Positions 37,219 through 49,980 of a stretch of DNA of 64,000 bases are shown here, piece by piece. Each line of letters starts with the position of its first letter. The stretch's first letter is position 1. The stretch is from Punctularia strigosozonata HHB-11173 SS5 (lineage: Eukaryota > Basidiomycota > Agaricomycetes > Corticiales > Punctulariaceae), in contig NW_006767440.1 of NCBI RefSeq assembly GCF_000264995.1, positions 1,531,863 through 1,595,862 on the forward strand, in the 5' to 3' direction. The notes under the pieces were generated by a model. That model was given only the letters and a program-made list of their open reading frames with translations, did no database searches and was not told the origin of the DNA. Position numbers and translations under genes: made by a program.

Positions 37219-40200
37219 ATGCCAGCCTTCGACCCCGTCCGCGACGCCGTGCGCTCGTCCCCGACCGAGGTCGGCCCTGGCTTGGCGCGGCGCGCGACCG
37301 ATCTTTCTGTTCTCCTCAACGACGACAACAGCGCCCCAGCACCCACTCCTGCGCATGCAGACTATGACTCCGCCACCTCCCCGCTGTTCACGCCGGGACC
37401 CTCGACGGCCGGCGCCCAATCCGCCACGCATTCCTTCCCGTTCCCCAGCCCCGCCGATCGCGAGGCCCCATTCGCATATCAGCATCAGCAAATTCAATAC
37501 TACCCGCTGGAGAGGGAACGAGAGAGGGATAGGGAAAGGGCTACGCCAGGCGGATCGGGGTCGGAAAGCAGCAGCAGCCCGCGCCCGGCGTCCTCGCGGA
37601 TGTCGTCCATCCTCAACCCCGTGGACGAGCCCCCGCTCTCGTCCTCTCGCCCTGGCACATCCGGCTCGTCTACTTCGCGACCCTCGTCGTCGCCCGCAAG
37701 CCGCTCGCCCGTGATCGGCAACCTCCTGCGCCCGACCCCGCAAGCGCCGTCCATGCAGACGCCAGCGTCTGTCCCCGTCTCAGGCGCGGGCCCCCGTCCG
37801 CGGTTCAGCGCGCCGTCGACGGCCTCGACCGCCCCATCGCTCGCGTTTCCGGGCTCCCTTGGCCCCTCTCTATCCTTTCCTGCGCCTATCCCCATCGACT
37901 CTCGCCCGCGAGGTGGCGTCGTGACCAGCCCATCGGAACAGGGCCCGAGCCCGCTGGCGGGCGTGGCTCCCTCCGTCTCGTTCACGCCCGTTGTAATACA
38001 GCAGCGCACGTTCCAGACAAAACCACGACAAGCGAGGCAGCTTCCAGCCAAGGTGCGCGAGGCACAGCTGGCGCGAGCGCAACAGCAACAGCAACAACAA
38101 CAAACGGACCATCAACCACCATCCCAGCCGCCACAAATGCAGGCTCATCTTCCCGTCGCTCCACAAACGCAGGACCAGCCATCTCAACAACAGCAGCAGC
38201 AACAGCAACCGCCCCAAATATCGCTCCCGGGCCCATCCCGGCCTTCACCTCTCCCCATCTCCGCCCCCACCTTTCCTTCGCCCGCCTCCGTTCCGCTCGC
38301 CCTCCCGCGTCCTCCCACCCCTCCACCTTCCTCTCGAGCACCACCACCCCCTTCTTCGTCACATCCACCAGGCGGCCACCTGTCACTGCCGACGGCAACT
38401 CCCGAACAACCTCCGTCGGGTACCTCGACGGTGCCCGGTCCCTCCACCGCCTCTCCATCCTCTCACTCCCTCTCCGCCGCCTCCGCCGCCCCTCCATCGT
38501 CGACACCTTCCACCACCGTGACGTCAGCGCCCATACCGACCTTAGCCGGACACACCGCACGATCGCCGATGATGGCCGAAAGCCCGCGACCACCGCAACA
38601 ACGACAACAACGGCAAGGTACCCTAGCCTCATCCCCTTCGACATTCTCGCTCCCGCCTAAACCCGTCCAAGCCTCGCCTCCACCTCGTAGTCATGAACAA
38701 GGACAGGCACGCTCGCGGGGCACGCCCTACGCTCCCACGCGGCGATTCACGCAGCCCGCCAGCTCGCTCCTCATGCCGCTCACGCCCGCCGAAGCCGACT
38801 TGTACGCCGAATGGATGACCCGCGGCGGGCTCGGCGCGCGCCTTCTCAAGTCCAAGAAATCCCAGGGTCACCAACAGTCTGGCGCTCAAAGCAGTCAGCA
38901 TCCGCATAACGACCAGCGCCGGAATGGGGAGAGGTCGGGGCGGGAGGAGGTGGGCGAGAAGCGGGAGCGTCCATGGGGCGCAGAAGGGGAGAGACCGGTG
39001 AAGAAGAGCAAGGATGTTGGCTTGGTCGTAGAGCACTGTGAGTTTGCAAGACTAACCTTTCCTGTTGCTTGCGCTTCTTTTCCTCCTCGCATATGCCAAA
39101 ATTTCGCTCCTTCCGTCTGTTATCGCCGTGGAGCCTACCACTGCCACGTTCATCTCCATACGGCTGAAATCGACGCGCATATATTCACGCATTCATCCGG
39201 TCTCTGCTCCGCCTTTGACATACATTTGTCCTCTTGATGTATTGTGCCCGCTTCTGACTGCTTTGCCCGTATAGACAACGCCCGCCCGGACGTCGGCCCG
39301 GACGCCCGTAGGCAATCACCCATCATCGGCCTCAAGTCGTTCAACAACTGGGTGAAGAGCGTGCTCATCCAGCGCTTCGCGCATCCCGCGCTCGCGGCAA
39401 GTCCGAGCGCGGGGCGACATACAGGTGGTGAGCGACCCTTCCTGTCTCGTTGCTTCTTTACCCCGTTCGTGTCTTCTATTTGCACTATGTTCTCTTCATT
39501 CTTTTACGCGTCTTTGGAATTTCGCCCATGCTCTTTTCATCCTTCCTTATTCATCGTTCTTTGGATCTTGTTTCTGCGCTTCGAGGTGCCGGATCCTTTT
39601 TGCGAGGGTTTCCGTCATACGGTATCGACTGCGATCCGATTCATTCTTTTCCAACGTTCCAAAGCATGTTCCTCATGTTTGTTTCACCTCACCGAGGTGT
39701 GACTTTGCGGGCGCTCGGAGGCAGATGTGGGTTGTTTCCTACTCCCGCATGCGCGCAGCTCTTCGAGTCTTCCTTGTGTTTCAGCGTCCCTTGAGCTTCG
39801 AAGGTCCACGATCTCTGCGATTCGTGCTTTATCACGCACCGCACCCTCGCGCGCGGCGCTTTTGTCATTCTATCGGTGCCTTCCGCGGGGACCGCAGACA
39901 TTGGGCGGTCGCGCGCCTCGCCCTTTATCTCGCATCTAATCTGGCGCATGAATTCGTCTTATCACTGCCCTTTGTCCCTGCTTCTATTCTTATCACGCCG
40001 AACTCCGGTTATTTTTTCCCTGCCCGCCTGGCACCGCTTTCTCAGGTCCTCGATTCTCGCGCTCCTCGGGGCCGGTGGCTATGTCGCCTATGCCAAGGGG
40101 CTCGCGATTTCATATGCATGTGCTGGCGCGCGTCATGGACGCGCCGCATGGCCCGCGCTGGCGCATCACGCAACGCGGATGGTGTGCGACAGCATCTGTC

Positions 40201-41654
40201 TTGCGCGCTTTTAGACGGGGGCCGATGTTCGTGCAACCGTTTGTATTTCTGAAGCCGGCGGAGCGCTCCCAGCTGCTGTTGGAGTGATGTTGCGCTGCCT
40301 GGGGTTCTTGATGCTATCACGCGTTATCTTTGCCTGCCTTGTGCTGTGGAGAAAAGCTATGAGATGATGGTGCGGGGCTGACGGACTGTTTGCGTTTTGG
40401 CAGGTTCGGGCCATGCCGAAGCGATGAGTCGAAACGGCCGGTCGGCGAAAGGCGGTAAGGTGTTGGACATGGGCTGTGGAAAGGGCGGAGACCTGATCAA
40501 GTGGGCGAAGAGCCCCGTCAGGGAGTATGTGGGCCTCGGTACGTTTTCCTCTATTGGCGCATTGAGCGAGGCTGAACGCGATCTGGGACGTAGATATCGC
40601 TGCGGTGTCCGTGGAGCAGGCGCGGGGGCGCTATCAAACGCTCAAAGGATCGCCTTTCCTAGCAACGTTCGCCGCGTTGGACTGCTATACGCACCCGCTA
40701 TCGGCAGCGTTAACTCCCGCCCAGCTGTCGGTACCCTTCGATGTGGTACGTGCCGTCAATAAATCCTCTAGGGCTGCTCATAGATGTTGTATAGGTGTCC
40801 ATGCAATTCTGCATGCACTACGCGTTTGAAACTGTGCAGAAAGTGCGGCGCATGCTAGAGAACGTCAGCAAGTGGTTGCGGCCTGGTGGGATATTTCTTG
40901 GCACAGTGCCCAACGCCGACATCCTGCTGTGAGTTCGGCCCTTTCTTACGTCTCCTTGACCTGAACGCGTCGCCTTTCGTCGTCATTACACGCACATGAC
41001 CTTGCTTACTGTTGTCTTGACATCCTCAGGAGCCGCCTCGACGAGCTGCCACCAGACGCCGAGGACCTCTCGTTCGGCAACTCGGTCTACAAGATCACGT
41101 TTGAGGATCGCGTCAAGCGGCCAATATTCGGTCATCGATACTCTTTCTTCCTGAAGGATGCTGTCGAGGACGTGCCCGAGTACATTGTCCACTGGGACAA
41201 CTTCACGCAGTGAGTTCCCGTAACCCTTGCATCGCCTCATCGCTGGTCGTCTTCTCTGGTTCCTCCGGCACTTCTCTTCGCGAATCCTTCCCGCTGGGCC
41301 GATCGCTATTAACGTGTCAAGTTCTATTTGCGTCGATGACCTTGCTAGAGCCTATTATCTGATACCGAACCCGATGTGATATGTGCTGACCGAGGTTGTT
41401 CCAGGATGGCGGCGGAGTACGGGCTGCATCAGGTCTACAAGGAGGAGTTCCATCATGTGTTCACCGAGCATCAGACCGATCCCGAGTTCGGTCAACTACT
41501 CGTTCGCATGAAGGTCGCCGACAAGGACGGCAACAGCCAGATGGACGAGGACCAATGGGAGGCAGCCAGTACGTTGAACCATATACTGTGATTGTGTCGG
41601 ATGCTGACATGGAGGGTAGACATTTATCTCGCTTTCGCGTTCGAAAAACGATGA
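37219..41654 (+). CDS. ABD1: mRNA cap (guanine-N7) methyltransferase with long disordered N-terminus, about 923 aa
   Basis: This nuclear enzyme methylates N7 of the mRNA cap guanine using S-adenosylmethionine. Exons are 37219-39037, 39275-39427, 40404-40538, 40594-40745, 40795-40928, 41030-41209, 41405-41568 and 41620-41654. The first 600 residues are low-complexity (Pro, Ser, Gln), with two Gln runs around 38085-38200, and start [15 protein letters not shown]. The catalytic domain begins near [16 protein letters not shown]. Motif I is [15 protein letters not shown]. Further blocks are [40 protein letters not shown] and [16 protein letters not shown]. The end is [11 protein letters not shown]. 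Intron two is about 976 bp, far longer than others here. Yeast Abd1 is about 436 aa, so the N-terminal extension is large. Confidence 0.94.
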
Positions 41655-42102
41655 CGCTGTAACGCTTCATTGACGTTATATAATTATGTTCTTGCTTCCC
41701 TTGCTTTATGTAGTCTCTTGTGGTATTCCTTGCGTTGTCTCGTCTCGTGAATGTACGACCTGTGAATGCACTATCTGGACGTCTGGATTAATCAACCACG
41801 AACTTGAGTACTCGAGTGCCGTCTATGTGTCGTGGCTGTGGCTACCTTCTTATCGCGATCGTTCATGCAACGTAAGGCGTCTAGTTGTCGTTATGACTTT
41901 TTGGTACAACGGTGACTGTTCTATAGAAGAGGTCGAGGTCACTACATAACACTCGTGACGGGAAGCGTGCGTGCGTGGCGGTGTCGTTTGTTGATACAGA
42001 TATCAGCGCATGGCGTTTCTACAGTTAGATAAGGAAGAGCAAGAATAACAGACGATGAAGAGTATCCCAGGGCACAAAGAGGGCGCAAAGTTGAGAAGGC
42101 CA
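41655..42102. other. Convergent intergenic region
   Basis: About 450 bp lie between the stop codons of the cap methyltransferase gene and the second TmpA-like gene. No gene is seen. Confidence 0.5.
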
Positions 42103-43683
42103 CTATGAGTCGAAAATAGCACCGTAGGCGGCGACGCCCCTCGTCTGCATCGCGTACACCACCTTCTTCGTGATCTTCGGGTTCGAGATGATGAACACCG
42201 CCTCGGCATTGCACTCCTGCACGAGCTGCCAGGTCAGCTGCACCATATCCGGCCTCCCCTGCGAGCGCGTGTTCCAGATCACCGCGTTCGGGTCCGCCTT
42301 GTTCACCGCCGCGACGATCTTGTCTCCGAACGTCGTCTCCGGGTTGGGTGTCGACCACAGCACGCGACGCGGCGTAATATCTGCATATAGCAGAGACAGG
42401 ATTGGGCCGATACCGGACCCCGTTGCGACGACGACGATCTGCTTGAACAGCTTGGACGTGTAGAGCAGGCCGTGGAGCGGGTACCCGCGCACCCACAGCT
42501 TCTTCGGCGGGTTCATGATCGCCTCCTTTGTCCAGTCCCCGGCGTTCGACACCACGATTGAGAAACCTTCCTCGTCCGGCACGGTCGCGAACGCGTGCCA
42601 CTCGACGAGCGGTCGGGTGGAAACCTTGAGCCCGTAGAAGGGCGGCATCTTCTTGTACTTGAAGTGCAGCCGGATGACGTGGTTCGACAGGATCTCCGGG
42701 TACACGTCACGGAGGCGGAGACGGCCCCACGACAGGAGCGTCGCGCTGGAGGAGATGACGAACGTCCAGAAGTTGGACGACGTGATGAGGTACATCCCGA
42801 GCGAGGGCGGGTTCGGCTCCAGCTTGCGGTACTCGAGTCCGGCGAAGATGGTGTGTGTCCAAAACGTGAGGACCGCGCACCAGCCCGAGTACCTGTGCAT
42901 GGCCTCGAAGTAGTCGTGGTAGGTCCGGCGGAAGTACGGGTGGGCGCCGCCGAGGATGAAGCAGAAGAAGGCGAGGAGGACGTAGGAAGTGGCGACGTTG
43001 ACCGTCGACGCCGTGTTCTTCATCCGCGTGAAGTCGCGGGTGGCGATGACGGTGTAGAGGATGTACCAGAAGACGGCGGCGACGCCGGCGCCGCTGTGGG
43101 CGCCGCCGTAGTGGAAGGCCTTTGCGAGGCGTTTGCGGAGCCAGAGCGGTGCGGAGTGGGGGCACGCGCAGAGGATCTCGTAGACGATGTTGACAAAGTT
43201 CTCCTGGCGGAAGAGGATGGTGACCATGAGGTTGGCGGAAGCGGCGGAGCCGACCTCGGGTGCCTTGGGCAGGCCCTTGTTCCTCACGGTGAAGACGATC
43301 AGGGCCGTGATGTTCGCAAAGAACACGACGGTGAAGATCTTCCTGTAGGTCGAGAAGAAGTTGTCTTCACGAGAGTTAGCAACGTAAACCACATATAAGG
43401 CGTTAAACGCACGGAGAAGGTAGCGAGTAACCTTATTGCCCTTCTTGGGCGGAATCGGGTATGACTCGAGCTTGGGAATGTCATCTTCGGAGTCCTCGAG
43501 CTATGATCATGTTGGGTCGTCGTACAACTTTCAGAGAAGTGGGCACCGAACCTTCTCCTTCTCCTTAATACTCGAGGTAGAGTTGCTACCACTTGGTAAC
43601 GAGCTGCCCGCCTCGATGACGACGGGCATCACCGAGACCTCATCGGCGGTGGTCGTTTGCTTCTCGAGGTCGTAAGAGGACAT
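42103..43683 (-). CDS. TmpA-like integral membrane oxidoreductase, copy B, 493 aa
   Basis: The exon structure matches copy A: 43683-43552, 43500-43413 (88 bp in both) and 43364-42103 (1262 bp in both). The first exon (MSSYDLEKQTTTADEVS) is unlike that of copy A apart from a few residues. Exon 2 is moderately similar (LESYPIPPKKGNKVTR against LESYPVPPKKGNKITR). The last exon encodes the same membrane and nucleotide-binding region, with GSGIGPILSLL, and only eight amino-acid differences from copy A in about 420. Intron and 3' sequences differ, and the stop codon is TAG, not TAA. A TATA-like ATTTAAG on the minus strand near 43745 precedes it. Both copies look intact. Confidence 0.85.
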
Positions 43684-45626
43684 CGTAGGAGCTGCCGTGG
43701 CTTGCCGGGGGTGCACCGGAGACCAAACTCCAGAGCAGCGCTGCTTAAATGCACGCAGCGAGTAACTCGACTTCACACGCCGGGGCGGAGCCGGCAGTGG
43801 ATGCACGCATCATCTTCTTCAGGTCGAGAAAGGTAATTGCATATTCTTCGCGTTGGGCGGTACCCGGGAGCCTATCCAGCATACGGACAAAAGAGGTTGC
43901 CGGAGGCAACAGCTTCTGTTCCTTGCTTGTGTGAAAGATATGATGCACTTTCAAATGGTGGTAACGAATCCGAATGATTCGCGAGAAGGTTGCACCTCAT
44001 GCCGTGCGGGTCGCCGACCGTTTAGTGCCCAAAAGACGGCGACGTGCCAATAGCCACTAAAGCCGTTTAATCGGCGCGCATGGGCCTGTACAGATCGAAT
44101 GTCAAGAAGCGGTCGTGGAGCACGAACGTCGTGCGGGATGGGACCCACCTGGTAAAGGGCTCGAAGCCTGCGGCGCAAACCATGACATGTTCCACATGGG
44201 GCGATACGCACTCAAAGAGTCAGTTGGAGTAAGCGAGCCCGTCGCGACGGGCCTCACTGCGGGTTTGATGCACCGATAACCTCCATGCTCAGGCGCGGCC
44301 ATGAACGCCTTTTCGAGTGAAGCACTAAAGGTTGCTAGAATCAATTGCGCAGCCTATTGAGAGTGCGCGGACCACCCCAAATTAGTAAAAGCGTCCTCGC
44401 CGGACGTAGGAGATAGGTAGTCAATGAGATATGGGCGAAGGAGTTGCTTTGCAAAAACACGTTGGTCAGATAATCATTCTTGCTTCCACGATAGGTCTGC
44501 GTACCTGTGCTGGGACACTGTTTTCAGGGTTCTTTTGCCGTGTGGGACGGTGAGCGATTGGGCATCGACGTCAACAATGTCCATCATGATCTCGAGCCTG
44601 AACCGGTGCACCCGTGAGAGCCGGACTTGATCTCCGATATACACGTTTGGCTTATTCGAACCTACGTCTGAATGAGCACCGAGTCCAAAGGATGCATAGA
44701 AAACTTCAAACCGTGTGTGATTTCCGGGCTTATGGCATCGAAGGTGCAGGCCAAGGCTCGTTGGGAAGCTCGGGCCCCATAACCGCGCGTCACGATGTGC
44801 GCATCGAGCAATCACAAGGTCTGCAAGAAAGCCGAAGGCAAGTGAGTAGAGAGTAGTCTCTCCGCATGGATTAGCCCCGCGATCGTCAGCACGGCAGCTT
44901 CCGATGGGTATTGGCTTGGGCTTTACAACGGGGGGATCAATTTCGTGAGGTCGGGACACGCAATATTACTCCGAGTGGCCGAGCCATATGTACTTCGGCA
45001 ACATGCTGGGCGTTGCGCACCCAAGATGAACCGACACTAGGATGGACCTCCGTCCGATGGTGACAATGCCCGCAATGCCAAGGACATGAGGGTGGGGTGG
45101 GTGCCTTCGTTGCCTTCTGTTCCTCCATCATTCCCAGTCCACCCGTCTAGAGCCCCAATGAATGCCGTAAACCAAAGACTGGTTCCGTTCACTGGCCCTG
45201 GAGGGCGAAGCGAAACAGGACCCGACTCGCCATCTCCACCGATGAGGGAACTATAAGACCCGCGTCTCCCGAGGATTGGAGCATGTAATTAAACATTTGA
45301 GCGCAGCCATGCACGAGTCGCATACTCGTCGACCAGTTCCGCCTGATTGATCGCGATATGGGGTGTGATGAGTACCAAGTAAGGGGTACTTATGCCCATC
45401 AAGGCGTAAAGCAAGATATACCACACCACGTGGGCGCGTTGTGGCATTAGGCTGCTTTCAACGATTGTTTGTATTCTTCTAGGTTGCATGTCCTTTCCTG
45501 CATCTAAATCTCCGGCTCTGCTGTTGACTGACCTTTCTCTACACGCAAAATGGGCTTGGCGTGGTATCACCGACTCGTTCAATTGGGTCGTCGTGCATAA
45601 TCTTGTCATGAGGTGAATCACCCTGA
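43684..45626. other. Gene-poor region, no supported gene
   Basis: 1.9 kb with short ORFs only. The longest is a 161-codon minus-strand ORF (44959-44474) without a recognisable motif; it may be a decayed fragment. No repeats or RNA genes are seen. Confidence 0.45.
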
Positions 45627-47138
45627 ATGTTATATCCGCTTCGCTCTATAGTCCCCGCAACCGTTCCGACCACCCCGGATGTGCTGGCGGATGTCTGGAA
45701 GTTCATGTGTGATATCTTGGCTGCATTCTCTCATTGATGATTGTGTAGTGACCCGGAAGTTCGAACGAACGTATTCAAATCACTGCTGTTGAACATACTT
45801 TCGCTCGTCTTTATCCACTTCTTCGACCTATTCCTCCATCCCTTGGTCCGAGACAGTCAGGGGTCGAGCTGGGCACATCAAAACTTGGGCGGAGCTTACC
45901 AAATCCTCTGGCTTTGTCCCATAGTTGGAGCCTCGGTGTATCTCAACGTGAGTATCCTACTCCGCGTTCATAGGTGGATTGGTACGATCTGCTGAGCCTT
46001 GCTATGCTACAAATCCACGTCTCATAGACCGCCTGGTGCAGCCTCCTCTCGAAAAGGACATTCACGGTTTTACATGGTCCTCGCGCTGCGGCAGCGCTGG
46101 AGTTCCCAACAATCGGCTCCACGCGCAGAACACGGACATCCGCTGCATTACTGCAGACGGCGTTGATATCGGCGTATCGATGGACTATGATCATGGCAAG
46201 CGTGTTATTGGACTTCCTTCTGACGTTCGTGCCATGGATTGGTCGGCCTCTGAGCGTCATCTTCCTGTCTTGGGTCAACTCGTGAGATACTACAATCGGA
46301 GCTGCATGCAATTCGTTGAGAACGTGATATATCCAGGTATTACTTCTTCGAGTGAGTGACATGATAAGGACGGTGTGATCGCTGTGCTTAGACATCTGCA
46401 TACAGATCAGAGTGGATCGGACGTGGCCTTAACCTCCCGGCCCGCGTGCAAAACTTGGAGGAGCGTTGGGCGTACTATCTAGGCTTTGGTACGCACGTTC
46501 TGATGACCACGTAAAATGCAGTACTGACTGTCATTATGCGGAATTACTCCGGCGATACACCGCCGTTTAGGTTTCCCGGCGGCCATACTATGCTCGCTCG
46601 CCAGCGGCCTGACAAGCCCGGCGTTATTCGCGTTGATTTTCCCATACGTGCGTTGTTCTACCAGCCCGAGTCAGTCTCGGGAACTGATTCGTCCTGCGGT
46701 GGGCTCTACCAGTTCGTCATCGTGTCAATGTATTCCCACCCGGGCCCGCCCGACCCGTACAATTCCGCGGCTTCTGCGAACCAGGAGTGGCAAGGCTATG
46801 GCAGCAGTTATGGCACCTCCGCTTCGATACTACCTGTGCGCCTCCCGGTGTTTGCAGCCGTGATGTGGGTGCACTATGCCATCATCCGTACCATTGAGGC
46901 GATCACCAATACGTTCGGCGTCGACGTGGATATGTCGCCCTTCCTCGCCGAGACTTACGGCGGTGGCTATCCGTACCACCACAACGTGGGCGATAGAGCG
47001 GACACCCAACGCAAAGCCGAGAATATGGAGGAGGGCATCGGATATTCCGATTCCGTGGAGCCTGCAATAAATCTCGTCGGAAGGCCGACACCGTCCTCCA
47101 GGGTCAGAATCGGGGTGGTTCGACGTAAAGCTGAGTGA
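45627..47138 (+). CDS. EI24-like membrane protein, seven exons, 377 aa
   Basis: This is a homologue of EI24 (etoposide-induced 2.4), an ER multi-span protein linked to autophagy and nuclear import in animals. Exons are 45627-45706, 45749-45947, 46028-46281, 46337-46351, 46406-46488, 46571-46647 and 46713-47138, exactly 378 codons with the stop. Family blocks are DPEVRTNVFKSLLLNILSLV, GGAYQILWLCPIVGASVYLN, WCSLLSKRTF, TMIMASVLLDFLLTFVPWIG and the signature LEERWAYYLGFGFP, then SLASGLTSPALFALIFPY. The C-terminal tail is cytosolic and charged. One exon is only 15 bp, coding part of YYFFE. The first intron is short (42 bp). The ORFs usually drawn here follow wrong frames because the true gene is spliced. 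Confidence 0.85.
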
Positions 47139-49980
47139 AAGGTTGTTTTGCGGTATTGAATGAATGTCGTACGTTACGTTGCGTCCCTGTCCGTTCAATA
47201 CGAATGAGTTATGTATCAGTTGCAGGGCCGGTAACTTCATCCCCATCATTACTTACGTTGAAATGCTACGTAACATGGATGTGGGCGCGTGCCGATGCTT
47301 GAACACCGGGCATAATATGGAGAAACCTGCTCTTCTGATCCAACTCCTATTGCAGATGACAGCTGGTCGTCGCGACCATGTTTGGTCCTCGTTCATCCTC
47401 GACTGGATCACAGCTGAGCAAGGTCACTGCATCTGCGTCGGAATTACGATAATCAGTACGATACCTCCGTCTGCACGCCATGCAGGATCATACGGGAGAT
47501 CGGATGAATATTCGCAAACGGGCAGACCATATCCCAAGTATGGAATGTGGCACGGCCACATCTCGAACCTCAACATTCTTTACTCAGTGCCGTTGAAGGC
47601 AGTGCATCCGCGGTGAGTGCGATTTGGCCGGATACGTGTTCAGAAGGAACTCACGCTCAAACATTCCCCAGAAGTTTCGATTATACGTGACGTGCTGGTC
47701 TCCCCTTGGCCCATTCGTCCTGGCTATGCTGCTGTGACGACCGTCGGTGAACTACGGGGACCGCCCGACTCACCGACGGACTTCTCTGGGCTACCGACCA
47801 ACTTAGCACGATCGCCTCAGGCGCGGCGGACTCAACTCGATCGCAAGCATAGGGCAAGACAGGTCCACGTACCGGCGATACAGCTTCGACTTACGCTCCA
47901 CGACTGCGAAGTGTGGGGATCCCGTATGGCGTGGTAATTCGATCATACAGCCTCCCATCGTTGGTCTCCCCGCTCAGGTGTTGAACTCATTGACTATCTC
48001 AATCCACGTTTTCCTGGGCTCGGGTAGCTCTGCGGCCTTCATTATCGGCCGCACACGGTGCTGGGCAACTCTATCAAGCTATCTGCGTCAATACTGGTGC
48101 ACACAGCGTCATCCCAACCACTCTTGACCTTTCTGCGCAGACGTTTCGTGTCGCAGCAGAGATGCGGACTCACGTCGGGCACTCTTATCGTCGTGGTCGA
48201 AAGCTGTCCGTATTCATTGCATCGGATGCGATCCTCGGACGGCGGGAAGCGCTGAGGCGGCTTTAGGTGGAAGCATCCCTTACACGCCGACCGCAGTCGC
48301 GATTCCGTAGCATCCCCGCCAACAACGGCCATCGAGTCCCATTAACCGACATGCAGACAAGACAACATCGAAGGGACAGGGCCCTAACCACGCGAGAAGC
48401 GCTGCATGTCGAATCGCGCAGATAGGGCGCGCAAGCAGCAAGGGCTTGCCCTACGATGGCGCACAGATGCCACTAACACCATGCGGGACGAGCAGATAGA
48501 ACATTCGAGGATGCCAATGTATAGGATGGCGGGATGTGAGGTAATGGTTAGCGCCTTGATGCTATACGGATGCATATGGTCAGGTACTCGGTTAGGCGCA
48601 CCCCACGAGGGTATCAGTGTAGACCCATCTAATCTTCGCAACGAGCACGTAAAAGTCATAGTACGTATGCCTTGTTATGGGGCAACATATTCCGATCTGT
48701 GTATGGGACTGGGGCTTTCCGGGATTCGTGAAGCGATCCAGATCAAGCACGGTTGCATCTACTGTCATGCATTTACAAGCAGGCCGGGCGAAGTTCAAAG
48801 GCGGTAGCAGTTTCGCATACTGGACAGCGAGCTTGATGAGGGCAATATAACAACGGCGGTCGTTTCCATGGTGATGGGGACTCAAAGTCAGTGCAGGACA
48901 GTATGTGCGAGCCTGCGCATTGTGAGTGTACACGGCTCGATGATGATCGCCCGCAGAATCAACTCGAAGTTATACTTGATCATGAGCATGAGGCGGGTCT
49001 TGATCCCCTGATTCCGTGCTGATCTCTTCGCGAACTCAGCAACGTCGCGATAGGGCGACTCGCAAGACAACTGAATGATTCCGGGTTCTCGGCAGATGTG
49101 GCGAATATACTTTGCGTTCTACCACTTCCACCTAGCTTGTTCAACGCGCCTCACATCCGGGATTGCGAGGCCTGCTGCGACTGTGACTCTTGTCTGTGGA
49201 TGACGTGGCGAGTTGATGACCAGATAAGCAAGTTCAGACTTTCCGGAGGCTCTCGGCGTTCCTGGTCACGATTGTCCCCTCCGAGCTTCGCTTACGTCAT
49301 AGAAATCGCAGTAGTCAGTCCCGGTCAGCCCGGTGGTAGCTTGGTGCCGTTTCGGTTCTTTCGCCTATGCTAATGCGGTCAACAAAGTTCACCTTATCAT
49401 GCATCTTCCATCGACGCGTTGTCGACGCGACATATGCTTGTACTTTGTTTATCCTGCAGACGAGCAGGGCAGTCATACTCTGCGAATGAAGTCATGCGGT
49501 GGACAGCTTGGCGCGAGTCCGACTCATCCTAGAGCTGTGCACTTTTGCCAGCGACCCTCACGCGTTACCCTATTTGGCGTGAACTTCCGAGTTCGCCCAT
49601 CAAAATATCAGCATCAACCGTTCAAACAACCCGTCGCATAGATGTTTCGTGCCCCGCCGCTCCTTGGCCCCAAATATAGCTAGCGGCAGCTTAGCCAGTC
49701 AGCGCCGCTCGTATCCGACTCGCAGCCTCGCACTGGCTATACACCAACCAGGTTTCTGGGTCCCTAAGCTGTGCCTCGAAATTACATACCTGGTCTCCAG
49801 GGATCTCGGGACGAGAGATACCCAGATACGCTGACGATCTGGTGTCAGCTTCTCGCCAGCTCGACTATTTTCCACCTGCAGCAGCTGTCGCCGAGGTTCC
49901 GTTGCATATATAAAGTTGGGCCAGGGCCATATTCACCCAGACAAACCCATCCACTGTACACCACTTCCTCTCCGTTCAAC
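47139..49980. other. Gene-poor region, no supported gene
   Basis: 2.8 kb. ORFs of 60-150 codons on both strands (for example 47164-47616 plus, 48933-48592 minus) show no known motif. A minus-strand piece near 49070-48888 (SPYRDVAEFAKRSARNQG) reads like protein but stands alone. The region ends in the promoter of the first peroxidase-like gene. Confidence 0.45.
49907..49915 (+). promoter_or_regulatory. TATA box of the first peroxidase-like gene
   Basis: TATATAAAG lies 66-74 bp before the ATG at 49981, a clear core promoter element. Confidence 0.6.

Noticed and set aside
39425-40252. 275-codon ORF as an independent gene
   Set aside because: It lies inside an intron, starts at the donor site, is rich in Arg, Ser, Phe and Leu as expected from pyrimidine-rich DNA, and has no motif.
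45979-46359. 126-codon plus-strand ORF and 152-codon minus-strand ORF
   Set aside because: The EI24-like exon reads here in another frame with clear family blocks.
47164-47937. Two adjoining plus-strand ORFs of 150 and 106 codons
   Set aside because: No motif, no intron support and no family likeness. They follow directly after the EI24-like stop and are probably chance ORFs.
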